Positions 41,998 to 51,633 are shown, counted from the first letter of the stretch. The stretch: DNA of 64,000 bases from Novosphingobium sp. (GCF_020852455.1 NZ_JADZAT010000032.1:1-64000); one strand, 5' to 3'. Notes: generated by a model not told the origin, from the sequence alone. Program-made: numbers and translations.

Positions 41998-43281
41998 TCA
42001 GCTCTTGGTGGTGGTCAGCTTGGCCGCACCGTCGCTGCCCAGCACGCTCTCGGTAATCGAGAAGGGCAGCGGGTCGGGGCGTTCGATCGAGGAAACGATC
42101 GGCACGATCACCAGGAAGTGCAGGAAGTAGTACATCGTCGCCAGCTGCGAGATCAGCACATAGGGTTGTTCAGCCGGAGCCTTGCCCAGGTAGCCCAGGA
42201 TCAGCACGTCCACCACCAGCAGCCAGAAGAACTTGCGATAGAGCGGGCGATAGGTGGCCGAACGGACCGGGCTCTTGTCAAGCCAGGGCAGGAAGAACCA
42301 GACCAGGATCGCCGCGAACATCGCCAGCACGCCCAGCAGCTTCGCATCGAAGATCAGGAAGTTCTGGGTGAAGCTGCGCAGGATCGCGTAGAACGGCCAG
42401 AAGTACCATTCGGGCACGATGTGTGCCGGCGTCTGCATCGGGTTGGCCGGGATATAGTTGTCCGGGTGGCCCAGCGCGTTCGGCATGTAGAAGACGAACA
42501 GCGAATAGATCACCATGAACAGGCCCACCGTCCAGCCATCCTTGGCGGTATAGTAGGGGTGGAACGGAACCGTATCGCTTTCGCTCTTCACCTCGACGCC
42601 GGTCGGGTTCGACGAACCCGGGATGTGCAGCGACCAGATATGCAGGATCACCACACCCAGGATCACGAAGGGCAGCAGGAAGTGCAGCGAGAAGAAGCGG
42701 TTCAGGGTGGCGTTGCCCGGGGCAAAGCCGCCCAGCAGCCATTCGCGCAGCGGATCGCCAACCAGCGGGATCGAGCTGAACAGACCGGTGATCACCTGCG
42801 CCGCCCAGTAGGACATCTGGCCCCACGGCAGCACATAGCCCATAAAGGCGGTGGCCATCATCAGCAGGAAGATGACCACGCCCAGCAGCCAGATCATTTC
42901 GCGCGGGGCCTTGTACGAACCGTAATAGAAGCCGCGGAAGATGTGCAGATAGATGACCGCGAAGAAGGCCGCCGCGCCGTTGGCGTGGCCATACCGCAGC
43001 ATCCAGCCCCAGTTGACGTCGCGCATGATGTGCTCGGTCGAATTGAAGGCCACCGACGTATCACCGCCGTAATGCATCGCCAGGATCACGCCGGTGACGA
43101 TCTGGATCACCAGACAGAAGCCGGCCAGGAACCCGAAGTTCCAGAAATAGTTGAGATTGCGCGGCACTTCATAGCCGCCGCCAACCGCGTTGTAGACCAG
43201 CCGCGGCAGGGGCAGCTTTTCGTCCAGCCAGGTCATTACCGGATGGCTGGGGGTGTATTGCTTGGACCAGGGAAAGCTCAT
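41998..43281 (-). CDS. petB: Cytochrome b subunit of the bc1 complex
   Basis: This 427-aa protein has eight membrane segments holding hemes bL and bH and the quinol sites. The hallmark Qo-site motif is present as PEWYFWP. Heme-ligand histidines lie in [22 protein letters not shown] and [20 protein letters not shown] (cut here to 20 each: [20 protein letters not shown]). The N-terminal [20 protein letters not shown] is typical. It lies 11 bp after petA and 28 bp before petC. Confidence 0.96.
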   Translation of the reverse strand: MSFPWSKQYTPSHPVMTWLDEKLPLPRLVYNAVGGGYEVPRNLNYFWNFGFLAGFCLVIQIVTGVILAMHYGGDTSVAFNSTEHIMRDVNWGWMLRYGHANGAAAFFAVIYLHIFRGFYYGSYKAPREMIWLLGVVIFLLMMATAFMGYVLPWGQMSYWAAQVITGLFSSIPLVGDPLREWLLGGFAPGNATLNRFFSLHFLLPFVILGVVILHIWSLHIPGSSNPTGVEVKSESDTVPFHPYYTAKDGWTVGLFMVIYSLFVFYMPNALGHPDNYIPANPMQTPAHIVPEWYFWPFYAILRSFTQNFLIFDAKLLGVLAMFAAILVWFFLPWLDKSPVRSATYRPLYRKFFWLLVVDVLILGYLGKAPAEQPYVLISQLATMYYFLHFLVIVPIVSSIERPDPLPFSITESVLGSDGAAKLTTTKS

Positions 43282-43292
43282 GATGGTCTACC

Positions 43293-43856
43293 TCAGCCGA
43301 TCTTCACGACAGTGCCGTTGATTTCATACTCGGGCACTTGCAGGTTCTTGGGAGCCGGACCCTTGCGGATGCGCGCGGCGGTATCATAGTGCGAACCGTG
43401 GCAGGGGCAGAAGTATCCGCCGAACTCACCCTTCACTTCGCCAGCGCCGGCGCCCTGCGGCACGCAGCCCAGGTGGGTGCAGACCCCCATCGTGATAAGC
43501 AGGTTCTCATGACCTTCCTTGGTGCGCTCAGCCAGGGTCTGCGGATCGCGCAGGCTGGCGGCGTCAACCTTGTTGGCCGCTTCCACTTCGGCCGGGGTCA
43601 GGCTGCGGATGAACACCGGCTGCTTGCGGAACACCGCCTTGATCGCCTGGCCGGGCTGAACCGCGCTGATATCCACTTCGGTCGAGCTTTCGGCCAGAAC
43701 GTCGGCCGAAGGGGCCATCTGGCTGATCAGCGGATAGACAACGGCAACGCCGCCAACCCCCGCCGCACTGACCGCTGCGATATTGATGAAATCGCGCCGC
43801 CGCACACCTTCGCCGCTCTGGGCAGCGGGCGTGTCGATTGCCGCTTCTTGTGCCAT
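43293..43856 (-). CDS. petA: Rieske iron-sulfur subunit of the bc1 complex
   Basis: This 187-aa protein has an N-terminal twin-arginine-type anchor (RRRDFINIAAVSAAGVGG) and a [2Fe-2S] domain. The ligands are in CTHLGC and CPCHGSHYD, with the cysteines also forming the stabilising disulfide. ATG at 43856 gives the usual length. An in-frame ATG at 43925 has a better ribosome-binding site (AGGAAACA) and would add 23 residues, so the start is not settled. It is first in the operon. Confidence 0.93.
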   Translation of the reverse strand: MAQEAAIDTPAAQSGEGVRRRDFINIAAVSAAGVGGVAVVYPLISQMAPSADVLAESSTEVDISAVQPGQAIKAVFRKQPVFIRSLTPAEVEAANKVDAASLRDPQTLAERTKEGHENLLITMGVCTHLGCVPQGAGAGEVKGEFGGYFCPCHGSHYDTAARIRKGPAPKNLQVPEYEINGTVVKIG

Positions 43857-44101
43857 GGTCGAACCGATCCTGTTCTTGCTGGCCGCGGCTTGGACGTGTT
43901 GCCACGCCCGCGCTTTGACCCTCATTGTTTCCTGCCTTCAGGAAGCCCCTATTCCAACCGCCCGTACCCCGCAAGATGCGGCTTGGCCAGACGGTTTGGC
44001 GCGCCTGATAGACGCGAAGCAACGCGCTGCCAACAGCCAATTTGTGCTTAGCTGTTGAACTCTTTGCAACGACCTGCGGGCATGCTCCGCTGGCGCGGAA
44101 A

Positions 44102-44183
44102 CAACCCCGGCCCGCTCCCCCTCCCGGCCACCCAATTCTGCGACAGGCTGTGGGTGGCCGGGAGGGGGAGCGGGCCGGGGTTG
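44102..44183. repeat. Palindromic intergenic element, family B (copy 2)
   Basis: Perfect 33-bp inverted arms (44102-44134 and 44151-44183) with a 16-bp spacer share the core GGCCCGCTCCCCCTCCCGG with the element at 13937. Arms and internal order are the same, but the spacers are unrelated. Confidence 0.95.
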
Positions 44184-44186
44184 AAA

Positions 44187-44209
44187 CTGTTTCAGGAAAA
44201 CTGAAACAG
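44187..44209 (-). terminator. Rho-independent terminator of the pepN-pgeF unit
   Basis: CTGTTTCAG (44187-44195) and CTGAAACAG (44201-44209) form a perfect 9-bp stem with a 5-nt loop, immediately after the pgeF stop on the minus strand and followed by a short TTT. Confidence 0.8.
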
Positions 44210-44210
44210 A

Positions 44211-44961
44211 TCAGCCAAGCCCGATCAGGGATATCTGCCGGCCATAGTCCGGCTCGGCGCGGTGGGTGGCGCGGCGGAAAGAAAAGAACCGCGCTTCATC
44301 GCTGTAGGTATCAAGCGAAAGCGGCTCGATCGCGCCGATTCCCGCCTGTTCGAGCCGATTGGCGACATAGTGTTCAAGATCGAACTGGAAGTGATCGGGG
44401 CGGCCCTGGGCAAAGAATCGTGCGTTGGCCGGATCAAGGCCGGTCAGCCGCTCGCGAAAGCCGGTATCGACTTCATAGCTGGCCTGGGCAATGCACGGCC
44501 CGACCGCCGCCACGATCCGGGTCCGCCGGGCCCCCAGCCGTTCCATCGCCGCAATCGTGGAATCGGTCACGCCCGCGACCGCGCCTTTCCACCCGGCATG
44601 GGCCGCGCCAACGACTCCGGCTTCAGGGTCGGCCAGCAGCACCGGCGCGCAATCGGCGGTGAGAATGCCCAGCAGCACGCCGGGCCGGTCGGTCACCAGC
44701 GCATCGGCAGGCGGACGGGCGCCCTCGTCCCAGTCTCCCGCCTCGACGCAGTCCGCGCCGTGGACCTGATAGACCCCGACCAGCCGCGCGGCGGCGGTTC
44801 TCATGAACCGCGGCGAGCGCCGGATCCGCCGGGTCCATTCCGCGCAGGCCGGTGTCGAGCCCGGCGACCAGGCCGGTCGAGATCCCGCCACGCCGCCCCA
44901 GGAAGCCGTGCGGCACTCCGTCCAGCACCCGGGCGCGGATGACTTCGACCTCGTCAGCCAA
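44211..44961 (-). pseudogene. pgeF: PgeF/YfiH family protein, reading frame broken
   Basis: PgeF-family (laccase-domain) proteins act in peptidoglycan editing or as purine nucleoside enzymes. The N-terminal part is read from a TTG at 44961 (MADEVEVIRARVLDGVPHGF, LGRRGGISTG, then AALAAVHENRRRAA-like sequence). The rest continues in another frame from about 44800 (ARLVGVYQVHGADCVEAG, ILTADCAPVLLAD, AHAGWKGA, GPCIAQASYEVD, FSFRRATH). The join falls in a GC-rich run at about 44780-44805. About 5-7 residues normally found between ENRR and the QVH motif seem missing, pointing to a small deletion. It may be a real pseudogene or a sequence error. A shorter product from ATG near 44804 would lack the N-terminal part. 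It overlaps the pepN stop. Confidence 0.75.
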
Positions 44962-47554
44962 GGCTTTTGCTCACTTGCTCGAACGTGTCCTTCGACAGCC
45001 CCGGCTGGGCGACAATCCGTTCCAGTTCGGCCCGCATCAGCGCGGCCCGGCCCGGCTCGATCCGCCGCCAGCGGCCCAGGGGGGCAACGAAGCGCGCCGC
45101 AGTCTGGGCGTTGAGCGGGTCAAGCGCCAGGATCAGGTCGGCGATCAGCCGGTAGCCCTCGCCGCTCGCGACATGGAACACGCCCGCGTTCATCGCCGCC
45201 GCCATATAGAGCGCGCGCACCCGGTTGGGATTGGCCAGGGTGAAATCGTCATGCCCGGCCAGCGTCTTGACCTGTTCGAGGACCTGCGGGTGGAGCGATC
45301 CGGCCTGCAGCGCGAACCATTTGTCGATCACCAGCGCATCGCCGGCGTGGCGGGCGTGGAAAGCCGCCAGCTTGTCGGCGCGCAGCGGGGTATCGAGCCC
45401 GCACAGCACCGCGAGCGCGCCCTGCCGGTCGGTCATGTTGTCGGCCGCATCGAATTGCCGCGCGGCCAGTTCGGCGGCGAGTTCGGGGCTGCCCGCAGCG
45501 AGCAGTGCCAGGGCCAGCGACTTGACCTTGCGCGCGCCGCGCGCCGGGGCCGACAGGTCATAGGGCACCGCACTGGCGCGGGCGTGGAGCGCGGCCAACG
45601 GATCGGCCAGCGCCTGGCCCAGATGGGCCTTGAGCCCTTCGCGCGCCGCGCGGATCGCGCCGGGATCGGCCTGTTCGAACTGTTCGGCCAGATAGCCTTC
45701 GGCCGGAAGGATCAGCAATTCGCCGCGCATCAGGTCATCAAGCGCCGGATCGGCGATCACTGCGGCAAAGACCCCGGCCAGCGCTTCGCGTCCGGCAGCC
45801 TGCGCCGCCGCGTCCAGCTGACCGCCGGCAGCGGCCACCAGGTGGCGCACCACCAGCTGCTGGAGCGCCTCGAACCGGGCAAAGGGATCATCGTCATGCG
45901 CGGCGAGGAAGACCAGGTCGTCATCCGCCACTTCGGCGGTGATCGCCACCGGGGCCGAGAAGCCGCGATTGAGCGACAGCACCGGGGCATGGTCGAAGCC
46001 GGGAAAGGCGAACTGCATTTCCGCGCGGTCCAGCACCACCAGCTGCTCGCCCCGGTGCCGCCCGCTCGCCCGGTCGAACAAGGCCAGCCGCAGCGGGATC
46101 ACCATCGGCTGCTTGGCCGCTTGCCCCGGGGTTGCCGGCACTTCCTGAGTCAGGGTCAGGGTGGCGACCCCGTCCTCGTGCTCCAGCCGCGCGCCGACCC
46201 GGGGGGTTCCGGCCTGGCTGTACCACAGACGGAACTGGCCGAGATCGATCCCGGCTCCGTCCTCGATCGCCTTGACGAAGTCCTCGCAGGTCGCCGCCTC
46301 GCCGTCGTGGCGGTCGAAATAGCGGTCGGTGCCGAGCCGGAACCGCTCAGGCCCGACCAGCGTGCGCATCATCCGGATCACCTCGGCGCCCTTGTTATAG
46401 ACCGTCGCGGTGTAGAAGTTGGAGATCTCCTGATAGGCATCGGGCCGGATCGGGTGGGCCAGCGGGCCCGAATCCTCGGGGAACTGAGCAGCGCGCAGCA
46501 CCCGCACGTCCTCGATCCGCTTGACCGCCTCGCTGCCCATGTCCTGGCTGAACAGCTGGTCGCGCAGCACGGTGAAGCCTTCCTTGAGGCTCAGCTGGAA
46601 CCAGTCGCGGCAGGTCACCCGGTTGCCCGACCAGTTGTGGAAGTATTCGTGCGCGACCACGCCCTCGATCCCGTCATAGTCGGCATCGGTCGCGGTATCG
46701 GGATCGGCCAGGATGTAGCGGGTGTTGAAGACGTTGAGGCCCTTGTTCTCCATCGCCCCCATGTTGAAGTCCGACACGGCGACGATATTGAACAGGTCGA
46801 GGTCGTATTCGCGCCCGAAGGTCTCCTCGTCCCATTTCATCGAATTCTTGAGCGCCTGCATCGCATGGTGAGTGCGGTCCTGATCGCCATCGCGGACCCA
46901 GATGTTGCATTCCACCTGACGCCCGCCCATCGTCGTGAAGCTGTCGCGGTTGGCTACCAGGTCACCCGCCACCAGCGCGAACAGATAGCTCGGCTTGGGC
47001 CAGGGATCGTGCCATTCGGCCCAGTGGTTGCCGCCCTCGCCCGCGCCGCTGGCCACCTGGTTGCCGTTCGACAGCAGCACCGGGAACTGCGCCTGCGGCC
47101 CTTCCATCCGCACGGTATAGACCGACAGCACATCGGGCCGGTCGGGGAAGAAGGTGATCCGCCGGAATCCTTCGGCCTCGCACTGGGTGCAGAGCATCCC
47201 GTTCGAGGCATAGAGCCCCATCAGCTGGGTGTTGGCGCCGGGATTGATCCGGGTCTCGATCGCCACTTCGTGCGCTTCGCCGGCCAGCTCGACCAGCAGG
47301 TCATCGCCGTCCATCCGCCAGGAATTGCTCGGCTGGCCATCGACCGTGACGCGCTGTGCCGCAAGGCCATCGCCATTGAGCCTGAGGGTCTGCGAAGTGC
47401 CATTGCGGTGCACCTTGAGTGTTGCCTTGACCACCGTGGCATCGAAGCCCAGCGCGAAGTCCAGCCGCACTTCGGGCACCAGCCATTCGGGCGGGCGGTA
47501 ATCTTCACGGCGAATGACCTGGGGGGCGGGCGGGGTCTGTGCTGAGGCGTCCAT
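44954..47554 (-). CDS. pepN: Aminopeptidase N (M1 family)
   Basis: This 866-aa zinc aminopeptidase has the substrate-recognition GAMEN motif in NMGAMENKGLN. The zinc site H302-EYFH306 is in VAHEYFHNWSGNRVTCRDW, with the third ligand Glu in LSLKEGF. The C-terminal DUF3458 region with Ig-like and helical domains is complete, which fits the gammaproteobacterial-type PepN length. It recycles peptides in the cytoplasm. ATG at 47554 is chosen by family N-terminus; upstream in-frame sequence is the divergent promoter region. Confidence 0.95.
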   Translation of the reverse strand: MDASAQTPPAPQVIRREDYRPPEWLVPEVRLDFALGFDATVVKATLKVHRNGTSQTLRLNGDGLAAQRVTVDGQPSNSWRMDGDDLLVELAGEAHEVAIETRINPGANTQLMGLYASNGMLCTQCEAEGFRRITFFPDRPDVLSVYTVRMEGPQAQFPVLLSNGNQVASGAGEGGNHWAEWHDPWPKPSYLFALVAGDLVANRDSFTTMGGRQVECNIWVRDGDQDRTHHAMQALKNSMKWDEETFGREYDLDLFNIVAVSDFNMGAMENKGLNVFNTRYILADPDTATDADYDGIEGVVAHEYFHNWSGNRVTCRDWFQLSLKEGFTVLRDQLFSQDMGSEAVKRIEDVRVLRAAQFPEDSGPLAHPIRPDAYQEISNFYTATVYNKGAEVIRMMRTLVGPERFRLGTDRYFDRHDGEAATCEDFVKAIEDGAGIDLGQFRLWYSQAGTPRVGARLEHEDGVATLTLTQEVPATPGQAAKQPMVIPLRLALFDRASGRHRGEQLVVLDRAEMQFAFPGFDHAPVLSLNRGFSAPVAITAEVADDDLVFLAAHDDDPFARFEALQQLVVRHLVAAAGGQLDAAAQAAGREALAGVFAAVIADPALDDLMRGELLILPAEGYLAEQFEQADPGAIRAAREGLKAHLGQALADPLAALHARASAVPYDLSAPARGARKVKSLALALLAAGSPELAAELAARQFDAADNMTDRQGALAVLCGLDTPLRADKLAAFHARHAGDALVIDKWFALQAGSLHPQVLEQVKTLAGHDDFTLANPNRVRALYMAAAMNAGVFHVASGEGYRLIADLILALDPLNAQTAARFVAPLGRWRRIEPGRAALMRAELERIVAQPGLSKDTFEQVSKSLG

Positions 47555-47678
47555 GGCGCCACCATAGTCGCGCCAGCTGCGAGAAGTCGAGACGGTGTCG
47601 GCATCTGAGCGCTTGACTTGACCCACGTATCGGGCATGCTGTGTTGTAATAGCAATACACCGCGTCTGGAGGATGGCC

Positions 47679-48971
47679 ATGAGCCGCAACCACCTGAAGT
47701 TCGCCGCCATCGTCCTGGCGCTGATCCCGCTGGCGGCCCACGCCGCCGAATTCGATGTCGAGCAGGCCACCCGCGCCTGGCTCGATACCCTGCAGGGGCC
47801 CGCCCGGGCCAAGTCCGACGCCTATTTCGAAGGCGGTTACTGGCTGACCGTCTGGGGCACCCTGGTCGCGGTCCTGGCCGATGGGCTGCTGCTGCGCTTT
47901 GGCCTGGCCGCGCGTTTCCGGACCTGGGGCGAAAAGCTGTTCAAGCGGCCCGCCGGCGTCACCTGGGTGACCGCGCTGTGCTACACCATCGCCGGCACGC
48001 TGCTGACCCTGCCATGGTCGATTTACACCAGTTTCGTGCGCGAAGGCCAATATGACCTGATGAACCAGACCTTCGGCGAATGGCTGTTCGACGAAGGCAA
48101 GGACCTGCTGATAAGCGCACTGATCGCACCGCTGATGATCATGGCGGTCTACGCCGCGATCCGCCATTTTCCCAGGCGCTGGTGGCTGCTGGGCACCGGG
48201 CTGTTTACCGTTTTTATGGGCTTGGGGATACTGCTGGCCCCGGTTTACATCTCGCCGCTGTTCAACACCTATACCGAGCTTCCCGCCGGCCCGGTGCGCG
48301 ACCGGATCGTCGCCATGGCCAAATCGCGCGACATCCCGGCCGAGCATATCTACCTGTTCGATGCCTCGAAGCAGACCAAGCGGATTTCGGCCAATGTCTC
48401 GGGCATCGGGCCGACCATCCGGATCAGCATGAACGACAATCTGCTCAACCGCAGCACGCCTGAGGAAATCGCGGCGGTGATGGGCCACGAGATGGGCCAC
48501 TACAAGCTGAACCACTCGTGGTGGAACCTGGCCTTCTTTACGGGCCTGATGGGCCTGATCCTGTTCGCGACATCGCGGATCGCGCCGGGCCTGATTGCCC
48601 GGCACGGTGAAAAATGGGGCATCCGCGATCTCGCCGATCCGGCTTCGATGCCAGTTCTGGGAATCCTGGTGTCGGTGTTCAGCTTCCTGGCCGTGCCGCT
48701 GACCAACACCCTGATCCGGGTTGACGAAAGCCAGGCCGATGCCTTCGGGCTTGACGTGGCGCGGGAACCCGACGGGTTCGCCTCGGTGGCGATGAAGCTG
48801 TCCGAATACCGCAAGATCGAACCGGGCAACATCGAGGAAATGCTGTTCTACGACCATCCATCCGGCGCCACTCGCGTGCGCATGGCGATGCAGTGGAAGA
48901 AGGATAACGTCCCCGGCGCGCAGATGGTCACGCCCCCGCCGATGCCCCAGTCCGACCTGAAAGAGCAGTGA
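47679..48971 (+). CDS. M48 family metalloprotease (Ste24/CAAX protease-like)
   Basis: This 430-aa integral membrane zinc protease has the active site HEMGH at residues 270-274 (AAVMGHEMGHYKLNHSWW) and the third ligand Glu in VDESQADAFG. Six to seven hydrophobic segments and the N-terminal Ste24 region (YWLTVWGTLVAVLADGLLLR) match the Ste24 group rather than HtpX. The bacterial role is probably membrane-protein quality control. ATG at 47679 is preferred, with GGAGG 6 nt upstream; the earlier ATG at 47673 abuts GGAGG. The stop overlaps the next start (GTGA). Confidence 0.9.
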   Translation: MSRNHLKFAAIVLALIPLAAHAAEFDVEQATRAWLDTLQGPARAKSDAYFEGGYWLTVWGTLVAVLADGLLLRFGLAARFRTWGEKLFKRPAGVTWVTALCYTIAGTLLTLPWSIYTSFVREGQYDLMNQTFGEWLFDEGKDLLISALIAPLMIMAVYAAIRHFPRRWWLLGTGLFTVFMGLGILLAPVYISPLFNTYTELPAGPVRDRIVAMAKSRDIPAEHIYLFDASKQTKRISANVSGIGPTIRISMNDNLLNRSTPEEIAAVMGHEMGHYKLNHSWWNLAFFTGLMGLILFATSRIAPGLIARHGEKWGIRDLADPASMPVLGILVSVFSFLAVPLTNTLIRVDESQADAFGLDVAREPDGFASVAMKLSEYRKIEPGNIEEMLFYDHPSGATRVRMAMQWKKDNVPGAQMVTPPPMPQSDLKEQ

Positions 48972-49762
48972 AGCCCCGCCTGTTCATCTTCGGGCTGGGT
49001 TACACCGCCGGGCGGATTGCCGACCGCGCCGCAGCGCAGGGTTGGGACGTAGTCTCAACCGGGCGCAATGGTATGCTGTCATTCGATGACGAAGGCTCGG
49101 TCCGGCTTGCGCTGGCGGATGCCGATCAGGTGCTGTCCTCGGTCCCGCCCGGTGCCGATGGCGATCCGGTGCTGGAGCGCTATGGCGGGGCGCTTACCGG
49201 CAAGGCGCTGACCTATCTCTCCTCGACCGGCGTCTATGGCGATTGCGCCGGGGCCTGGGTGGATGAGAGCGCGCCGACGGGAACCGGCCGCCGCACCGCG
49301 CGCAGCGAGGCCGATGCCGCATGGCTGGCGCGCGGCGCACGGGTGCTGCGGCTGCCGGGGATCTACGGCCCGGGCCGCTCGGCGCTTGACCGGGTGCGCG
49401 AAGGCACGGCGCGGCGGATCGACTTGCCCGGGCAGGTGTTCAGCCGGGTCCATGTCGATGACATCGTCAGCGGGGCAATGCTGGCGCTGGAGGCTGCGCC
49501 GGACGCCTACAACCTGGCCGACGACGAGCCTTGCAGTCAGAACGCGGTGATCGAGCACGCCTGCCGTCTGCTGGGTGCCCCGCTGCCCAGGCTGCAAAGC
49601 CTTGATGACGCAGGCCTCAGCCCGCAGGCCCGTGCCTTCTATGCCGAAAACCGCCGCGTTGCGAATGGCAAGGCCCGCCGCGAGCTGGGCTGGGTGCCGC
49701 GCTATCCCAGCTATCGCGAGGGGCTGGCCGCGCTATTTGCGGCCGCTCAGGGCGATCAGTAA
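48968..49762 (+). CDS. NAD-dependent epimerase-like SDR (YeeZ type)
   Basis: This 264-aa extended-SDR-like protein has the nucleotide loop FGLGYTAGRIA, a truncated YeeZ-type fold, and the active segment YLSSTGVYGDCAGAWVDESA. The helix RSEADAAWLARGARVLRLPG and then FSRVHVDDIVSGAMLALEA complete the pattern. Such proteins are annotated as epimerases of unknown substrate. The start is a GTG overlapping the protease stop. The last 30 bp overlap the 3' end of the convergent EamA gene. Confidence 0.82.
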   Translation: MKPRLFIFGLGYTAGRIADRAAAQGWDVVSTGRNGMLSFDDEGSVRLALADADQVLSSVPPGADGDPVLERYGGALTGKALTYLSSTGVYGDCAGAWVDESAPTGTGRRTARSEADAAWLARGARVLRLPGIYGPGRSALDRVREGTARRIDLPGQVFSRVHVDDIVSGAMLALEAAPDAYNLADDEPCSQNAVIEHACRLLGAPLPRLQSLDDAGLSPQARAFYAENRRVANGKARRELGWVPRYPSYREGLAALFAAAQGDQ

Positions 49763-50635
49763 CCCGGCCATCGCCAGCACCGCTCCGCCGATCGCCAGCC
49801 CGGTCCAGCGGAAGCCTTCGAACAGCGTTGACAGCGCCATGGCCACGACCGGTACCGCCACGCCGTTATAGGCGGCCTTACCCGCCCCCCAGTCCCGGAT
49901 CAGCGCGGTGTAGATCGGAAAGGTCAGAACCGTTCCGGCCAGCGCCAGATAGGCGATTCCCATCAGGTATTCGGGACGCGGGTCAAGCACCGGCGCACCA
50001 TGGAGCGCATAGGCATAGGCCGCATCGCCCAGGGCTCCGATCGCCATCCCCCAGGCCAGCATGGTCGCCATCGGCTGGCTGCGCGCCATCCGGGTCCCTT
50101 GCAGGACATTGCCGACCGAAGCGCAGAGCACCGCTCCGCTGACCAGCAGCACGCCGGTGACAACGTCGATCCCGGCGGGCGCCTCGCGGTATTCGTGGAG
50201 CAGCAGCAGTCCGATCCCGGCGATCGCGACCAGACTGCCCAGAATGAATCGCGCCGAAAAGCGCTCGCCCAGAAACAGCCGCGCGAACAGCGCATTGGGG
50301 ACCAGCAGCAGGGCAAAGAACACCGCGACCAGTCCCGAAGTCAGGTAGTGTTCGCTGGCATAGACGAACTGGAAATTGATCGAAAACTGGGCCAGCCCGA
50401 ACAGCAGCGCATGGCGCGTCGCCGCCCGCCCAAGCAGCAGCGGCTCACCGCGCCACTTGGCCAGCGCAAACATCGCGGCGGCGGCCAGGGTAAAGCGCCA
50501 GGTAACGCTCCAGGCGGCGGGAACCACGCTGATCTGGTCCTTGATCACCAGCCAGGTCGATCCCCAGATCAGGGCGATCAGCACGAACCCGGCAAGGTTG
50601 CGGGCGTTCCGGCCCGCGGCGGCATCGGCGCTCAC
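49733..50635 (-). CDS. EamA/DMT-family exporter
   Basis: This 300-aa drug/metabolite transporter has ten membrane segments in two EamA repeats. The first starts FVLIALIWGSTWLVIKDQIS and the second about residue 155 with VLLVSGAVLCASVGNVL. Members export amino acids or metabolites. The start is a GTG overlapping the upstream threonine-aldolase stop (GTGA), suggesting functional coupling, for example amino acid efflux next to amino acid breakdown. That link is inferred only. Confidence 0.88.
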   Translation of the reverse strand: MSADAAAGRNARNLAGFVLIALIWGSTWLVIKDQISVVPAAWSVTWRFTLAAAAMFALAKWRGEPLLLGRAATRHALLFGLAQFSINFQFVYASEHYLTSGLVAVFFALLLVPNALFARLFLGERFSARFILGSLVAIAGIGLLLLHEYREAPAGIDVVTGVLLVSGAVLCASVGNVLQGTRMARSQPMATMLAWGMAIGALGDAAYAYALHGAPVLDPRPEYLMGIAYLALAGTVLTFPIYTALIRDWGAGKAAYNGVAVPVVAMALSTLFEGFRWTGLAIGGAVLAMAGLLIALSGRK

Positions 50636-51633
50636 AGCGCAGCGATCGCTTTGGCCAGCGCGGCAACGTGATCGGGATCGCTGTTCCAGGCGGTGACCAG
50701 CCGGGCGGCATGATCGCCCCAGTCGTAGAAGCCAAAACCGGCCGCACGCAGCGCGGCGCGTTCGGCCACGCTGACTTTCAGGAACACCTCGTTCGCCTCA
50801 ACCGGGTAGAGCAGCCGTTCGCCCGCGGCCGCGGCGAGTTCCTGCGCCCCCAGATTGGCCTGGCGCGCATTGGCCAGCCACAGATCGCCGTCCAGCATGG
50901 CGAGCAGCTGGGCGGCCAGGTAACGCCCCTTCGATTGCAGGTGCCCGGCGCGCTTGCGGCGGATCCGGGCGAGTTCCGCCAGATCGGGATCGAACAGCAC
51001 CAGCGCCTCGGCGCTCATCCCGCCGTTCTTGATGAACCCGAACGACAGCGCATCGGCCCCGGCGCAGGCCGCCCACGGCGTGCAGCCCAGAAAGGCGACG
51101 GCATTGGCAAAGCGCGCGCCGTCAATGTGCAGACGCAGCCCCAGACGGCGGCAGGTTTCGGCAATGCCCGCCAGTTCGTCCGGGCGGTAGGTGCAGCCAA
51201 GTTCGCTGGTCTGCGAGATCGAGACCGCCTGCGGCTGAACCTCGTGCACGTCCTTGCCGATTCCCGCCCAGATCCGCTCGATCTCCGACCCGGTGATCTT
51301 GCAGCCATGGCCCTGGCCCAGAATCAGCTTGGCGCCATGGGTGAAAAAGCCCGGCGCGCCGCCTTCGTGGTGTTCGATATGGGCCTGCTCGTGGCAGATC
51401 ACCCCGCCATGCGGCTGAACCAGACAGGCCAGCGCCAGACAATTGGCGGCGGTGCCCGAAGCCACCCACAGCGCCGCGCAGGGCCGGCCGAACAGCGCCG
51501 AGAAGGCGGCATCGAGCGCAGCGCTGAGATCGTCCCCGTCATAGGGCGCTTGCGGCGCATCGGCGGCATGCATCGCCGCCCACAGGGCGGGATGAACGCT
51601 GGCGGCATTGTCGGACAGGAATTGCATCGCCAT
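50632..51633 (-). CDS. Threonine aldolase-like PLP enzyme
   Basis: This 333-aa beta-eliminating lyase family enzyme would cleave threonine or allo-threonine to glycine and acetaldehyde. The N-terminus MQFLSDNAASVHPALWAAM is the threonine-aldolase opening, here followed by PYDGDDLSAALDAAFSALFG. The PLP Asp is in LHIDGARFANA, and the Schiff-base Lys is probably in SFGFIKNGGMSAEALVLF, where classical enzymes have SLSKGLGAP. This shift marks the variant subgroup. ATG at 51633 or 51627 is the start. It is coupled to the EamA exporter. Confidence 0.85.
   Translation of the reverse strand: MAMQFLSDNAASVHPALWAAMHAADAPQAPYDGDDLSAALDAAFSALFGRPCAALWVASGTAANCLALACLVQPHGGVICHEQAHIEHHEGGAPGFFTHGAKLILGQGHGCKITGSEIERIWAGIGKDVHEVQPQAVSISQTSELGCTYRPDELAGIAETCRRLGLRLHIDGARFANAVAFLGCTPWAACAGADALSFGFIKNGGMSAEALVLFDPDLAELARIRRKRAGHLQSKGRYLAAQLLAMLDGDLWLANARQANLGAQELAAAAGERLLYPVEANEVFLKVSVAERAALRAAGFGFYDWGDHAARLVTAWNSDPDHVAALAKAIAAL

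Larger units (their letters stand above)
43857..44210. other. Region between petA and the pgeF remnant
   Basis: This stretch of 354 bp holds no independent gene I can support. It contains the possible 23-codon 5' extension of petA, the presumed petA promoter and leader, the family B palindrome (44102-44183), and the pgeF terminator (44187-44209). Confidence 0.6.

Noticed and set aside
43938..44135. Second MGGREGERAG frame
   Set aside because: It is the translation of the family B arm at 44102-44134, not a gene.
44780..44805. Programmed ribosomal frameshifting in pgeF
   Set aside because: There is no slippery heptamer, and several residues appear to be missing at the join. A deletion or sequence error explains it better.
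44852..47545. An 897-codon open frame on the plus strand
   Set aside because: It lies antisense to pepN, which has all M1 aminopeptidase motifs. The translated product is low-complexity and rich in His, Gln and Arg, as shadow frames are.
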